Source: Hyphomicrobiales bacterium
GTDB lineage: Bacteria > Pseudomonadota > Alphaproteobacteria > Rhizobiales > MH13
Reading direction: 5' to 3'
Length of the DNA: 64,000 nucleotides
Assembly: GCA_017642935.1 (NCBI GenBank)
Contig: JAEPOK010000001.1
Coordinates: 1,054,001 to 1,118,000, forward strand
Under the pieces are notes generated by a model. That model searched no databases and was not told where the DNA came from. It saw only the letters and a program-made list of their open reading frames with translations. This document shows positions 39,431 to 49,371 of this stretch, in pieces; positions within the stretch are counted from its first letter, which is position 1; each line of letters starts with the position of its first letter. Made by a program: the position numbers and the translations under genes.

Positions 39431-40536
39431 TGATCCTGCCCCTCCTGTGCGGCTGGTTGGGCGGTTGATGGGCCGGATGACCGGGCACGTTTGACGGCGC
39501 TGGCCGCCGCATGGACGGCGGTTGCGGCGCCAACAACGCCAGCAGCTGCCATGCCGACCTGATCGGCGTTGGCTTCAATGCCAAATTGCTGAATGTCGGT
39601 GAGACGGTCGTAGAACGATCCATTGTCCCAAAAGCCGTCTTCGGAGCAGCCGATGCAGCCGTGGCCGGCCTGGATCGGGAAAGTCAGGCCGCCGTTCCAA
39701 CGCACCGTTGAACAGGCGTTGTAGGTCGTCGGTCCTTTGCAGCCCATCTTGTAGAGGCAGTAGCCTTGGCGCGCCGCGTCATCATCCCAGGCTTCGACAA
39801 ATTGCCCGGCGTCAAAGTGCGGGCGGCGGTAGCATTTGTCGTGGACCCGCTGCGAGTAGAACATTTTTGGCCTGCCCTGGCGGTCAAGCTCAGGGAAGCG
39901 ATCAAAGGTGACCATGTAGGTGATGATGGCCGTCATCACCTCGGCGATTGGCGGGCAGCCTGGCACTTTAATCAAAGGCTTGTCGGTGATGACCTGGTGC
40001 ACCGGTGTGGCGCGCGTTGGGTTCGGACGGGCTGCTTGCACGCAACCCCAGGAGGCGCAGGAGCCCCAAGAGATGACCGCTTTGGCGTGTTCCGTGGCGT
40101 GGCGCAGCTGATCGACAAAGGGCTTGCCGCCAACGATGCAGTACATGCCATCTTCGTTAAGCGGCGGGTTGCCCTCAACAGCGACGATGTAATTGCCGCG
40201 ATGCTCCTCAATCACCTCATCGATGATCGCTTCGGCCTGTGTGCCGGCGGACGCCATGATCGTGTCGTCATAATCCATCGAGATCATCGAAAGGACGACA
40301 TCCTTGGCCAGCGGGTGCGCCGATCGAATGAAACTTTCAGAACAACAGGTGCATTCAAGACCGTGCAACCAGAGCACCGGCAGCCGCGGCTTGGTCTCCA
40401 TGGCGTTGGCGATTTGCGGCACGAAAGATGGCCCAAGCCCCAGCCCCGCCGCCGTCAGCGAACAGAACTTCAGGAAGGATCGGCGAGATATGCCCTGCCG
40501 ACGCATCACATCGTAAAAGGTTTCAAGATTGGCCAT
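39427..40536 (-). CDS. hupS: Uptake [NiFe]-hydrogenase small subunit, O2-tolerant type
   Basis: A 369-residue Fe-S subunit. The twin-arginine signal (SRRSFLK, Arg18-Arg19) ends at IANA (residue 45). Counting the mature chain from Met46, cysteines fall at 17, 19, 20, 115, 120 and 149, that is [16 protein letters not shown] and VPGC. Cys19 and Cys120 are the two extra ligands of the [4Fe-3S] proximal cluster of O2-tolerant group 1d enzymes such as E. coli Hyd-1. The medial and distal cluster ligands lie between about 235 and 310. A C-terminal hydrophobic helix (about 330-350) anchors it in the membrane. Confidence 0.97.
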   Translation of the reverse strand: MANLETFYDVMRRQGISRRSFLKFCSLTAAGLGLGPSFVPQIANAMETKPRLPVLWLHGLECTCCSESFIRSAHPLAKDVVLSMISMDYDDTIMASAGTQAEAIIDEVIEEHRGNYIVAVEGNPPLNEDGMYCIVGGKPFVDQLRHATEHAKAVISWGSCASWGCVQAARPNPTRATPVHQVITDKPLIKVPGCPPIAEVMTAIITYMVTFDRFPELDRQGRPKMFYSQRVHDKCYRRPHFDAGQFVEAWDDDAARQGYCLYKMGCKGPTTYNACSTVRWNGGLTFPIQAGHGCIGCSEDGFWDNGSFYDRLTDIQQFGIEANADQVGMAAAGVVGAATAVHAAASAVKRARSSGPSTAQPAAQEGQDQ

Positions 40537-40620
40537 CGGTTTCCTCCAAAGCCGCTGTCATCGCAGGTGCCGTCAAGACGGTGACGTCATGCGGCGCGCG
40601 CAGCGCATCAGGAGATCAAT

Positions 40621-40637
40621 TGCGAGAACCGTGCCAA
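40621..40637 (-). promoter_or_regulatory. Sigma-54 promoter of hupS
   Basis: The minus strand reads TTGGCACGGTTCTCGCA: TGGCAC, five bases, TCGCA, with the -24 GG and -12 GC exactly ten bases apart. The consensus is TGGCAC-N5-TTGCW. Start would be near 40609, about 75 bases before the hupS ATG. The cluster encodes its own sigma-54 activator (25339-26799). Confidence 0.8.
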
Positions 40638-40665
40638 GCCGTTTTCTCTTTATATTTCAATGCTC

Positions 40666-40679
40666 TTGATGCACATCAA
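40666..40679. promoter_or_regulatory. FNR/FixK-type box TTGATGCACATCAA
   Basis: An exact match to TTGAT-N4-ATCAA, centred about 63 bases upstream of the predicted sigma-54 start. FnrN/FixK proteins control hydrogenase genes in rhizobia. Here the position does not fit a class II -41.5 site for the sigma-54 promoter; it may serve a second promoter or act with the activator. Confidence 0.75.
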
Positions 40680-40711
40680 TGGGTGGAATTGGTTAGACAT
40701 TTTCCACTTTG

Positions 40712-40755
40712 CCAACGTTTGGATGGAAACGCGGTTTGCACGCATTTTTCCGTGC
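40712..40755. promoter_or_regulatory. Two inverted repeats at enhancer distance from the hupS promoter
   Basis: CCAA-CGT-TTGG at 40712-40722 and GCACG-N8-CGTGC at 40738-40755 lie about 103-146 bases upstream of the predicted start. That is the usual range for binding sites of sigma-54 activators. Assignment to the HupR-like protein is inference. Confidence 0.35.
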
Positions 40756-40863
40756 TCGGCAAACTCCGTAAGTCGCACGGTTTAGATGGATAGAAGAAGA
40801 AAGCTGAAACCGATTCCAGGCGGCATTCTTGGCATTTGCTCCGCAAACGCCTGCCATGCCGAC

Positions 40864-40882
40864 GGTTTTGAAAAGCAAAACC
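40864..40882 (-). terminator. Hairpin just after tRNA-Val
   Basis: GGTTTTG and CAAAACC form a 7-bp stem around a 5-base loop directly after the tRNA CCA end on the minus strand. It has no clear T-run but could end or process the tRNA transcript before the hupS promoter. Confidence 0.4.
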
Positions 40883-40883
40883 T

Positions 40884-40959
40884 TGGTGGGCGGTGAGGGG
40901 CTCGAACCCCCGACCCTCTCGGTGTAAACGAGATGCTCTCCCAGCTGAGCTAACCGCCC
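40884..40959 (-). tRNA. tRNA-Val (anticodon TAC)
   Basis: A 76-base cloverleaf on the minus strand with acceptor GGGCGGT/ACCGCCC, anticodon loop TTTACAC containing TAC, T-loop TTCGAGC and encoded CCA. Confidence 0.95.
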
Positions 40960-41076
40960 TGCCCGGCCCGCTATCAAAGCGGCCAAACGTGCCGTTGTGA
41001 ATAGGTCGCGTTGGACGCAAATGCAAGCATGGTATTGCATGCCTGGTGTCGCGCAGCGTTTCCCAGTTGAGCCGAC

Positions 41077-41111
41077 AAAAAACGCCCGAGCTGTGAACCC
41101 AGCCCGGGCGT
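41077..41111 (-). terminator. Terminator after hupB
   Basis: On the minus strand ACGCCCGGGCT pairs with AGCTCGGGCGT (one G-U pair) around an 8-base loop, followed by six T. It lies 44 bases after the HU gene. Confidence 0.8.
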
Positions 41112-41154
41112 CATGCCACGCCGAGACGCGTGGCAGCATTGAGGAACAAGCAGC

Positions 41155-41430
41155 TTATTTGTTCACAGCATCCTTCAGCGCCTTACCGGCGGTGAACTTT
41201 GGACGCTTGGCAGCCGGGATCGTGATCTCAGCGCCAGTCGATGGGTTGCGACCCTTGCTTTCAGCGCGGTGCGTGATGCTGAAATTGCCGAAGCCCGTCA
41301 TGCGGACATCACCGCCAGAGGCGAGTTCGGACGTGATTACATCGAACACAGCGTCGACAGCTTTGGCGGCATCGCCTTTGCCCATGTCGGCTTTTTCCGC
41401 AACCGCGGCAACGAATTCGCTCTTGTTCAT
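41155..41430 (-). CDS. hupB: DNA-binding protein HU
   Basis: A 91-residue HU-family nucleoid protein. It has the N-terminal helical dimer part (MNKSEFVAAVAEKADMGK) and the DNA-wrapping arm with GRNPSTG and the flanking IPAAKRPKFTAGKALKDAV. The ATG at 41430 is fixed by family length; the upstream open frame is not used. It is flanked by a terminator on each side, so it is probably monocistronic downstream of lon, as in many proteobacteria. The symbol is shared by name only with the hydrogenase hup genes. Confidence 0.95.
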   Translation of the reverse strand: MNKSEFVAAVAEKADMGKGDAAKAVDAVFDVITSELASGGDVRMTGFGNFSITHRAESKGRNPSTGAEITIPAAKRPKFTAGKALKDAVNK

Positions 41431-41548
41431 CTTTTTATCTCCACTTGGTTTGGCGAGCCGTACAGCGATACGCCAGGCCCTGCCATCTCGCCGCGAATCT
41501 ACGGCGCATTGCCAAGAAACCCTGCCGATGTTCGCTCGATCTGACAAC

Positions 41549-41576
41549 AAAAAACCCCGGAAAACCGGGGTTTTTC
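41549..41576 (-). terminator. Terminator between lon and hupB
   Basis: CCCCGG-TTTT-CCGGGG followed by TTTTTT on the minus strand; the A/T flanks extend the stem and make it usable in both directions. It lies about 60 bases after the lon stop. Confidence 0.85.
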
Positions 41577-41632
41577 GTCGATTTGTGCACAGGGGACGGT
41601 CGTTCGCCCCCTGTTGTGGGTTATTGGCCGGC

Positions 41633-44101
41633 TTAGTGCGCCACGATGGCCCCGGTCGAATCCACGTCGTCTCCGGCGGTCGAATCAGTGGCAACCTCTT
41701 CGCCCGACCATTCAATCGCCTGCGGCACTTCGGTGAGCGCATGTTCGATGACTTCGTCCATACGGGCCACCGGAATGATCTCAAGGCCGTTTTTCACGGT
41801 CTCGGGAATGTCCGCCAGATCTTTGGCGTTCTCCTCTGGGATCAGCACCTTCTTGATGCCACCGCGCAGTGCGGCCAGCAGCTTTTCTTTCAGGCCACCG
41901 ATCGGAAGCACCCTGCCCCGCAGCGTGATTTCGCCGGTCATGGCGACATCTTTGCGCACTGGGATGCCGGTCATCATCGAAACGATGGCCGTCACCATGG
42001 CGACACCTGCGGATGGTCCATCCTTCGGTGTTGCACCTTCAGGCACGTGAACGTGAATGTCACGCTTATCGAACTGCGGTGGCTCGACACCGAAGTCCAC
42101 CGCACGTGAGCGCACATAGCTGGCGGCCGCTGAGATCGACTCTTTCATGACGTCGCGCAGGTTGCCGGTCACCGTCATCTTGCCCTTACCGGGCATCATG
42201 ACACCTTCGATGGTGAGAAGTTCACCGCCGACTTCGGTCCAGGCCAAGCCCGTGACCACACCGACCTGATCATCGTCGTCGATTTCGCCATGGCGGAAGC
42301 GTGGCACGCCGAGGAAATCACCGACATTTTGCGCCGTGATGTTCGCCGTTTCGATCTCCACCTCTTCGCCGTCGAGCGTCTTCATCTTGCCGAGCATGAT
42401 CGCTTTCACGCTCTTACGGGCGAGAGAAAACAGCTCACGTTCCAGGTTACGCACGCCCGCTTCACGGGTGTAGCGCTGGACCACGAGGCGCAGACCATCA
42501 TCGTCGATCGTGAACTCATCAGCTTTCAGGCCGTGGTTCTTGATCGCCTTGGGAATGAGGTGACGACGGGCGATTTCGATCTTCTCATCTTCGGTGTAAC
42601 CGGCGATGCGAATGATCTCCATGCGGTCCATCAGCGGGCCAGGAATGTTGAGCGTGTTGGCCGTGGTCACGAACATCACGTTCGACAGATCGTAATCGAC
42701 CTCCAAATAGTGATCGGCGAACGTCGAGTTCTGTTCCGGATCAAGTACCTCGAGCAGGGCCGAAGACGGATCGCCGCGGAAATCCATGCCCATCTTGTCG
42801 ATTTCATCGAGCAGGAAAAGCGGGTTGGATTTCTTCGCCTTGCGCATCGACTGGATCACCTTGCCCGGCATAGACCCGATATAGGTGCGCCGGTGACCGC
42901 GAATTTCGGCTTCATCGCGCACGCCGCCCAGCGAAATGCGTACGAACTCACGCTTGGTCGCTTTGGCGATCGATTTGCCCAGCGAGGTCTTACCAACGCC
43001 GGGAGGGCCAACGAGGCAGAGGATTGGGCCGCGCAGCTTGTTTGAGCGTGCCTGGACCGCAAGGTACTCGATGATCCGCTCTTTGACCTTGTCGAGGCCA
43101 TAGTGATCGTCGTCGAGGATCTGCTGGGCTTTTTCCAGATCAACGGAAATGCGCGAACGCTTGCCCCATGGCAGGCCAAGCAGCCAATCAAGATAGTTGC
43201 GCACGACCGTTGCCTCAGCGGACATTGGGCTCATGGCGCGTAGCTTCTTCATCTCAGCGGTCGCTTTTTCGCGCGCTTCCTTGGAGAGCTTGGTCTTCTC
43301 GATTTTGTCTTCCAGCTCTGACAGCTCATCCTTGCCATCTTCGCCTTCGCCCAGCTCCTTCTGGATCGCCTTCATCTGCTCGTTGAGATAATATTCGCGC
43401 TGGGTCTTCTCCATTTGGCGCTTCACCCGCGAACGGATGCGCTTTTCAACTTGGAGAACAGATATTTCACTCTCCATCAGCGCCAGCACCTGCTCCAGGC
43501 GCTCAACGACGGATATCGTGGCAAGCACGTCCTGCTTGTCGGCGATCTTCACAGCCAGATGCGAGGCAACCGTGTCGGCGAGCTTGGAAAAGCCCTCGAT
43601 CTGGCTGATCGCGGATATGACCTCCGGGGAGACCTTTTTGTTGAGCTTCACGTAGCTCTCGAATTCAGCTGTCACCGAGCGGGCCAAGGCTTCCACCTCA
43701 ATCTCTTCGCCCTCATCTTCGATAAGTGCGTGGATGTCGGCTTCATGGAAGTCGGTGCGCTCATGATACCGCACGATTTCGACGCGATCAGTGCCCTCCA
43801 CCAGCACCTTTACTGTGCCATCGGGCAGGCGCAGAAGCTGGAGCACATTGGCGATGGTGCCAACATTGTAGATGGCGTCGGCGGCCGGATCATCGTCGGA
43901 GGCGTTGATCTGCGTGGCGAGCACAATCTGTTTGTCGGACCGCATCACCTCTTCAAGCGCTGCGATCGATTTTTCACGGCCGACGAACAGCGGCACGATC
44001 ATGTGCGGAAATACAACAATGTCGCGCAGCGGCAGCACCGGGTGCACACTCGGTTCTGCGTCGCGATAGGCCGCGGAATAGTCTGGGGTTTGTTCAGTCA
44101 T
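41633..44101 (-). CDS. lon: ATP-dependent protease Lon
   Basis: An 822-residue Lon protease for misfolded and regulatory proteins. It has the N-terminal substrate domain ([25 protein letters not shown]), an AAA+ module with Walker A GPPGVGKT and Walker [10 protein letters not shown], and a C-terminal Ser-Lys protease with [11 protein letters not shown] (catalytic Ser) and the Lys in [13 protein letters not shown]. Length is normal. It lies in the conserved tig-clpP-clpX-lon-hupB block. Confidence 0.97.
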   Translation of the reverse strand: MTEQTPDYSAAYRDAEPSVHPVLPLRDIVVFPHMIVPLFVGREKSIAALEEVMRSDKQIVLATQINASDDDPAADAIYNVGTIANVLQLLRLPDGTVKVLVEGTDRVEIVRYHERTDFHEADIHALIEDEGEEIEVEALARSVTAEFESYVKLNKKVSPEVISAISQIEGFSKLADTVASHLAVKIADKQDVLATISVVERLEQVLALMESEISVLQVEKRIRSRVKRQMEKTQREYYLNEQMKAIQKELGEGEDGKDELSELEDKIEKTKLSKEAREKATAEMKKLRAMSPMSAEATVVRNYLDWLLGLPWGKRSRISVDLEKAQQILDDDHYGLDKVKERIIEYLAVQARSNKLRGPILCLVGPPGVGKTSLGKSIAKATKREFVRISLGGVRDEAEIRGHRRTYIGSMPGKVIQSMRKAKKSNPLFLLDEIDKMGMDFRGDPSSALLEVLDPEQNSTFADHYLEVDYDLSNVMFVTTANTLNIPGPLMDRMEIIRIAGYTEDEKIEIARRHLIPKAIKNHGLKADEFTIDDDGLRLVVQRYTREAGVRNLERELFSLARKSVKAIMLGKMKTLDGEEVEIETANITAQNVGDFLGVPRFRHGEIDDDDQVGVVTGLAWTEVGGELLTIEGVMMPGKGKMTVTGNLRDVMKESISAAASYVRSRAVDFGVEPPQFDKRDIHVHVPEGATPKDGPSAGVAMVTAIVSMMTGIPVRKDVAMTGEITLRGRVLPIGGLKEKLLAALRGGIKKVLIPEENAKDLADIPETVKNGLEIIPVARMDEVIEHALTEVPQAIEWSGEEVATDSTAGDDVDSTGAIVAH

Positions 44102-44489
44102 GGTCTAGCCTTTGGCATTCGGGCAAGAGCACGGGCATGCGTGGAAGGATATCCAGGCCGAAAAGCGGTGCGGATCGAACCGGCCGTCATGGTCGGTCGA
44201 GGCGGCTGGTACAAAGACCTCTTAATACCGTCGCCCTGGCATCGCTGTCCGGCAACATGCACCGGCAGGGGGGAACGCAACGCTACGAAACTGTACGCGC
44301 CTCAAAAGAAGCAGTGAATCACGCAGCTACGTTGTTGCAGCGAACTTGGGCGCTTCTTGGATGGATTTCAACGGTCTGCGGTCAGTTAGCTGCGCAATCG
44401 ACGATCTATGCACCGCTCATCAAAGGGTTAGGGGCTGCCCGGCATCCCAATGGTTGGAACGCCGTCTGCAAAATCATTGAAATATTGCG
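44102..44489. other. clpX-lon intergenic region
   Basis: 388 bases with no supported gene; open frames here continue from shadows of lon. It must contain the lon promoter. I see no convincing heat-shock (RpoH) promoter and no terminator with a T-run. A weak hairpin (GGCGTTCC...GGGATGCC on the minus strand) lies at 44440-44465, shortly after the clpX stop. Confidence 0.5.
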
Positions 44490-45758
44490 TTAGGACGCGT
44501 CTGCGGTCTGCTGCTCTTCCTTGTCGGCATAGATGTAAAGCGGACGGGCCGAGCCATTGACCACCTCATCGGAGATCACAACCTGCTCCACGCCTTCCAT
44601 GGCCGGAAGCTCGTACATGGTGTCCAGAAGGATCGTCTCCATAATCGAGCGCAGGCCACGAGCACCGGTCTTACGTTCGATGGCCTTGTTGGCCACCGCC
44701 TCAAGCGCTTCATCCTGGAACGTAAGCTGCACTTCTTCCATGTCGAACAGGCGCTGATACTGCTTCACCAGCGCATTTTTCGGCTCTTTGAGGATCTGCA
44801 CCAAGGCTTCAACATCCAGATCCATCAGCGTTGCCAACACCGGCAAACGACCAACAAATTCTGGGATCAGACCAAACTTCACCAGATCTTCCGGCTCGAC
44901 TTCAGCGAACAGTTCGCCGACCTTGCGGGCATCGGGGTCTTCAACCGAGGCCTTAAAGCCGATGGACGTCGCGCGGCCACGGTCGGAGATGATCCGATCC
45001 AAACCGGCAAACGCACCGCCGCAGATGAACAGGATGTTCGTCGTGTCGACCTGCAGGAACTCCTGCTGCGGATGCTTTCGGCCGCCTTGAGGCGGAACGG
45101 AGGCAACGGTGCCTTCCATGATCTTCAGCAAGGCCTGCTGCACGCCCTCGCCCGACACATCGCGGGTGATCGACGGGTTGTCGGACTTGCGCGAAATCTT
45201 GTCGACCTCATCGATGTAGACGATGCCGCGCTGCGCACGTTCGACGTTGTAGTCGGCTGACTGCAAGAGCTTGAGAATGATGTTCTCAACATCTTCACCC
45301 ACATAACCGGCTTCGGTCAGCGTGGTCGCATCGGCCATCGTGAAGGGCACATCAATGATGCGCGCCAGCGTCTGCGCCAGCAGCGTCTTGCCGCAACCGG
45401 TCGGGCCGATCAGCATGATGTTGGATTTGGCAAGCTCGATGTCGGCGTTCTTTGCCGCATGGTGCAACCGCTTATAGTGGTTGTGCACGGCGACAGAGAG
45501 CACGCGCTTGGCCTGCGGCTGCCCAATGACATAGTCATCAAGCACCGAGAGAATTTCTTGCGGTGTTGGCACGCCGTCGGAGGACTTCACCAACGAGGTT
45601 TTGTTTTCCTCGCGAATGATGTCCATGCACAGCTCAACGCACTCATCACAGATGAACACGGTTGGGCCGGCAATTAGCTTACGCACTTCGTGCTGGCTCT
45701 TCCCGCAGAACGAACAGTAAAGCGTGTTCTTGGAATCGCTGCCGCCAGACTTGCTCAT
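44490..45758 (-). CDS. clpX: ATP-dependent Clp protease ATP-binding subunit ClpX
   Basis: A 422-residue unfoldase that feeds ClpP. It has the N-terminal zinc-binding domain ([11 protein letters not shown]...CDECVELC), Walker A GPTGCGKT, pore loop GYVGEDVEN, Walker [11 protein letters not shown] and the IGF-type ClpP contact in SIGFKA. The ATG at 45758 ([15 protein letters not shown]) is chosen; an upstream open frame lacks family similarity. It lies 407 bases from clpP, so it probably has its own promoter. Confidence 0.97.
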   Translation of the reverse strand: MSKSGGSDSKNTLYCSFCGKSQHEVRKLIAGPTVFICDECVELCMDIIREENKTSLVKSSDGVPTPQEILSVLDDYVIGQPQAKRVLSVAVHNHYKRLHHAAKNADIELAKSNIMLIGPTGCGKTLLAQTLARIIDVPFTMADATTLTEAGYVGEDVENIILKLLQSADYNVERAQRGIVYIDEVDKISRKSDNPSITRDVSGEGVQQALLKIMEGTVASVPPQGGRKHPQQEFLQVDTTNILFICGGAFAGLDRIISDRGRATSIGFKASVEDPDARKVGELFAEVEPEDLVKFGLIPEFVGRLPVLATLMDLDVEALVQILKEPKNALVKQYQRLFDMEEVQLTFQDEALEAVANKAIERKTGARGLRSIMETILLDTMYELPAMEGVEQVVISDEVVNGSARPLYIYADKEEQQTADAS

Positions 45759-46165
45759 ATATCTAATCTCCATAGCGGCACGCAGCGCGCGTACCGGGTT
45801 GGCGAAGGTCGCTCCGCCATTGGTCGGGGCAGCTTGTGACTGCCCCCAAGTTTCCATCCGATGAGACGCCGTCAGCCACGTCGATCAAATCAGACGATTA
45901 GACCAGATTAAACCCATTGTCCGGCCCAAGGGTTAACACGCGGCACGCACTACAATTGGTGTCTTCCACGCGGTTCCTCGGATCGCCTTTCGGCGCTTTG
46001 GCACCCTTAAGAACGCGCTAAAGCCCAGAGTTCTAGGGTTTCTTGGCCCTGTCAACCATTGTTGACGCAATGCAGCGTCGCACCTCGCATTGTGCCCCGT
46101 GCTGTGGATTACCGGGCACAAATGGCGCCTTTATTGCCTGCGTTAAGGCGAAAAAGCGTCAAAAC
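45759..46165. other. clpP-clpX intergenic region with inverted repeats
   Basis: 407 bases without a supported gene. GTCAAC-CATT-GTTGAC at 46051-46066 is a perfect inverted repeat whose right arm, read on the minus strand, is part of a TTGACA -35-like hexamer; it may overlap a clpX promoter. TGTGCCC...GGGCACA (46091-46120) is a 7-bp inverted repeat. A CGCCTT/AAGGCG hairpin at about 46125-46150 follows clpP and may be its terminator, though it lacks a T-run. Confidence 0.5.
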
Positions 46166-46798
46166 CTAGTCCGCTGATTCTTCCAACGCCGTGCGCGAGG
46201 TGATCACTTCATCGACGATACCGAAGTCTTTGGCTTCTTCGGCCGTCATGAAGTGGTCGCGGTCAAGGGTTGCTTCAATGGTGTCGTAATCCTGGCCGGT
46301 ATGTTCGACATAGATGTCATTGAGACGCCGTTTCATTTTGATGATGTCGGCTGCGTGCCGTTCAATGTCGGACGCCTGGCCCTGGAAACCACCGGATGGC
46401 TGGTGAAGCATCACGCGGGCATTGGGCAGGATGAAACGGGAGTCTTTGGCGCCGGCGGTCAGAAGAAGCGAACCCATGGATGCGGCCTGACCGATACAAA
46501 TCGTCGAAACCGACGGTTTGATGAACTGCATCGTGTCGTAGATGCCCATGCCGGAAGTCACCACACCGCCAGGAGAATTGATGTAAAGCGCGATGTCTTT
46601 GGTCGGATTATCGGCTTCAAGATAGAGCAACTGGGCGCAGATGAGCGAGGCGACATTGTCTTCGACCGGGCCGGTCATGAAGATGATGCGCTCGCGCAGA
46701 AGGCGCGAGTAGATGTCGAAGGCGCGCTCGCCGCGGTTGGATTGCTCGACCACCATGGGCACGAGGGTGTTCATGGTCAAATCGATGGGATCGCGCAT
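46166..46798 (-). CDS. clpP: ATP-dependent Clp protease proteolytic subunit
   Basis: A 210-residue serine protease. The catalytic Ser is in [11 protein letters not shown] and the His in [15 protein letters not shown]; the catalytic Asp lies further on in the [11 protein letters not shown] region. It forms the 14-mer chamber served by ClpX and ClpA. The ATG at 46798 gives the usual length. It is 202 bases after tig. Confidence 0.96.
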   Translation of the reverse strand: MRDPIDLTMNTLVPMVVEQSNRGERAFDIYSRLLRERIIFMTGPVEDNVASLICAQLLYLEADNPTKDIALYINSPGGVVTSGMGIYDTMQFIKPSVSTICIGQAASMGSLLLTAGAKDSRFILPNARVMLHQPSGGFQGQASDIERHAADIIKMKRRLNDIYVEHTGQDYDTIEATLDRDHFMTAEEAKDFGIVDEVITSRTALEESAD

Positions 46799-46905
46799 GG
46801 AATGGGTCCTTGGGTGTTGGCTATCGGTGGCTGGCGAAGCGTATCCGACTCAGCCCGTCGTCGCGGAGCCTAGCCGCTGAATGCGGTGGGGCAAGGCTTG
46901 GGAAA

Positions 46906-46938
46906 GGAAAAGGGCCACGATCGGTGCGATCGCGGCCC
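46906..46938 (-). terminator. Terminator after tig
   Basis: GGGCCGCGATCG and CGATCGTGGCCC form a 12-bp stem (one G-U pair) with a 3-base loop on the minus strand, followed by TTTTCCTTT. It lies about 60 bases after the tig stop. Confidence 0.8.
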
Positions 46939-47000
46939 ATCTTTTCGCCATATGGTGAACGGTGGGGCGCCTTCAAGGCACCATCACCGCCATCCAGGCT

Positions 47001-48380
47001 TTAGTGATCGTGGTCGTGATCATGGCCATGGTGATCATGGTCGTGCTCATCTTCATCGTCCAGGTCCTTCGGATCGACGCTCTTGTCGGTCACATTGGCA
47101 AGTTCCAGGATGAAATCGATCACCTTGTCTTCAAAGATCGGTGCACGCACGCCGGCCAGCTGCTGCGGGTTCTTCTGGAAGAACTCGATGACTTCGCGTT
47201 CCTGACCGGGGAACTGCTGGGCGCGGGCTACAACGGCGCGCTGCAGTTCTTCATTGGTCACCTGGACATCGTTCTGGCCGCCAACTTCGGCAAGCAACAG
47301 GCCCAAGCGCACGCGGCGCTCGGCGAGCACGCGATACTCTTCCTTGGCTTTGTCTTCGGTCGTGTCTTCTTCCTCAAACGTGCGACCAGCCCGCTCAAGG
47401 TCGTCGGTCACCTGCTTCCAAACGCCCTCGAACTCCTGATCAACCAGGCTTGGCGGCAGATCGAAATTGTAGGCTTCGTCCAGCGCATCGAGAAGCTGGC
47501 GCTTCACCTTCATGCGGGTCTTCTGACCGTATTCATTCTCAAGCTGGCTTTTGACGGCCTCTTTGAGCTTGTCCAGCGACTCCAGCCCAAGATTGGTGGC
47601 GAACGCTTCATCGATCACTGGATCCTCAGGCGCGCCGACTTCGTGAACCGTGACATCGAAGGTCGCGGCCTTACCGGCAAGGTTTTCCGCCTGGTAGTCT
47701 TCAGGGAACGTCACTTCGAGCGTTTTTTCGTCGCCCGCTTTCAGGCCGACCATCTGCTCTTCGAAGCCTGGGATGAACTGGCCAGAGCCGAGAACCAGCT
47801 TGAAGCCTTCGGCAGCACCGCCGTCAAAGGCCTCGCCATCGACCTTGCCGAGGAAGTCGAAGGTGACCTGGTCGTCGTTCTTGGCTTTGCGCTTAACCGC
47901 CTTGTAGGTGACGTTGGACGACGCGATCTGCTTCATGCGCTCGTCGAGCATGTCATCAGTTACGTCGACGACCGGGCGCTCGATCTGGATGCCAGAGAAA
48001 TCCTTGACCTCGAAATCGGGGATGATCTCGTAAGCGACCGCGATTTCCAGGTCTTCTTTGCCTGCGATGATGTCTTCGGCTTTCTTCTCGTCTTCCGGCA
48101 ACGTGAATTTTGGTTCACTGGCAGGCTTTTCTTTACGCTCGGCAATCGCTGCGTTGGTCGACTCGTTGAGGGTGTCGTTGATGACCTCAGCCATCGCCTG
48201 TTTGCCGTACACCTTTTTCAGGTGCGAAACCGGCACTTTGCCCGGACGAAAGCCTGGCAGGCGAACCTGGCTCTTCAGCGAAGACAGCTTGTCATCAAGT
48301 TTGGCCGACAGATCGGTGGCCGGAATCGTAATTGTTAGTTCGCGCTTCAAGCCATCGGCGAGCGTTTCAGTGACCTGCAT
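47001..48380 (-). CDS. tig: Trigger factor
   Basis: A 459-residue ribosome-bound chaperone and peptidyl-prolyl isomerase. The ribosome-docking loop is seen as GFRPGKVP; the FKBP-type domain runs about 150-245 (DQVTFDFLGKVDG, GSGQFIPGFEEQMVG); the C-terminal arms follow. The last 20 residues are Asp/His-rich (DEDEHDHDHHGHDHDHDH), a possible metal-binding tail found in some family members. The start at 48380 (MQVTETLADG) follows the family. Confidence 0.95.
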   Translation of the reverse strand: MQVTETLADGLKRELTITIPATDLSAKLDDKLSSLKSQVRLPGFRPGKVPVSHLKKVYGKQAMAEVINDTLNESTNAAIAERKEKPASEPKFTLPEDEKKAEDIIAGKEDLEIAVAYEIIPDFEVKDFSGIQIERPVVDVTDDMLDERMKQIASSNVTYKAVKRKAKNDDQVTFDFLGKVDGEAFDGGAAEGFKLVLGSGQFIPGFEEQMVGLKAGDEKTLEVTFPEDYQAENLAGKAATFDVTVHEVGAPEDPVIDEAFATNLGLESLDKLKEAVKSQLENEYGQKTRMKVKRQLLDALDEAYNFDLPPSLVDQEFEGVWKQVTDDLERAGRTFEEEDTTEDKAKEEYRVLAERRVRLGLLLAEVGGQNDVQVTNEELQRAVVARAQQFPGQEREVIEFFQKNPQQLAGVRAPIFEDKVIDFILELANVTDKSVDPKDLDDEDEHDHDHHGHDHDHDH

Positions 48381-48471
48381 TGGGCCGAGTTCCTTATCAT
48401 CCATGTGTGCCTGTCGACCCCGATGCGCGGCTACGCTTCGCGGTTCGGCAAACACACGTTAATCGCGTTGT

Positions 48472-48556
48472 TGGTGCGGGCGGAGGGACTTGAACCCCCA
48501 CGGCTTGCGCCACTGGTACCTAAAACCAGCGTGTCTACCAATTTCACCACGCCCGC
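48472..48556 (-). tRNA. tRNA-Leu (anticodon TAG)
   Basis: An 85-base class II tRNA on the minus strand. It has acceptor GCGGGCG/CGCCCGC, anticodon stem CTGGT/ACCAG with loop containing TAG, a long variable arm (TGGCGCAAGCCGT), T-loop TTCAAGT and encoded CCA. It lies upstream of tig. Confidence 0.95.
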
Positions 48557-48730
48557 ATGCACGAAGCGTGATGCCGTGGGCGGCTCTATAGCAAAGGCAG
48601 CGAGCGCATCAAGGAAAATCCGAATGGGCCGATAATCGCTCGCTTCCATTGGGAAAGACGATGAAGAATGAGGCAGGTGAATTGGAACCACCCTGAACGG
48701 TCGCCGAAATTTGCTTTGGAATTATGCAAT

Positions 48731-48747
48731 TGCACAATTATTGTGCT
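48731..48747. promoter_or_regulatory. NtrC-type enhancer site
   Basis: TGCACAATTATTGTGCT has half-sites TGCAC and GTGC(T) seven bases apart, the spacing of NtrC sites (TGCAC-N7-GTGCA). It is about 145 bases upstream of the expected glnB start, a normal enhancer distance. Confidence 0.65.
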
Positions 48748-48826
48748 TATCAGGGTGTGTCATGGGTCGATCCGCTGCTTAATAGGTGTGCAAATTTCGA
48801 CTTTGTTCACGTCTGCCGCCGCATGA

Positions 48827-49273
<447 letters not shown>

Positions 49274-49371
49274 CCAGCTATGCCCGCCGATCGTCCGATC
49301 CGGCGGCACCCCTCCCATCCAACACATTCGCACATTCCATTCGTACCCAAGCCTTAAGGAAAACAGTAAGC

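Larger units (their letters stand above)
40537..40883. other. Regulatory region upstream of hupS
   Basis: These 347 bases contain no gene. They hold the sigma-54 promoter (40621-40637), an FNR/FixK box (40666-40679), two further inverted repeats (40712-40755) and, at the right end, the tRNA-Val hairpin. The hupS ribosome site GGAGGAAA precedes its ATG. Confidence 0.8.

Noticed and set aside
41431-41784. Upstream extension of the HU gene
   Set aside because: It would run through the lon terminator and into lon; HU proteins are about 90 residues and start MNKSEF.
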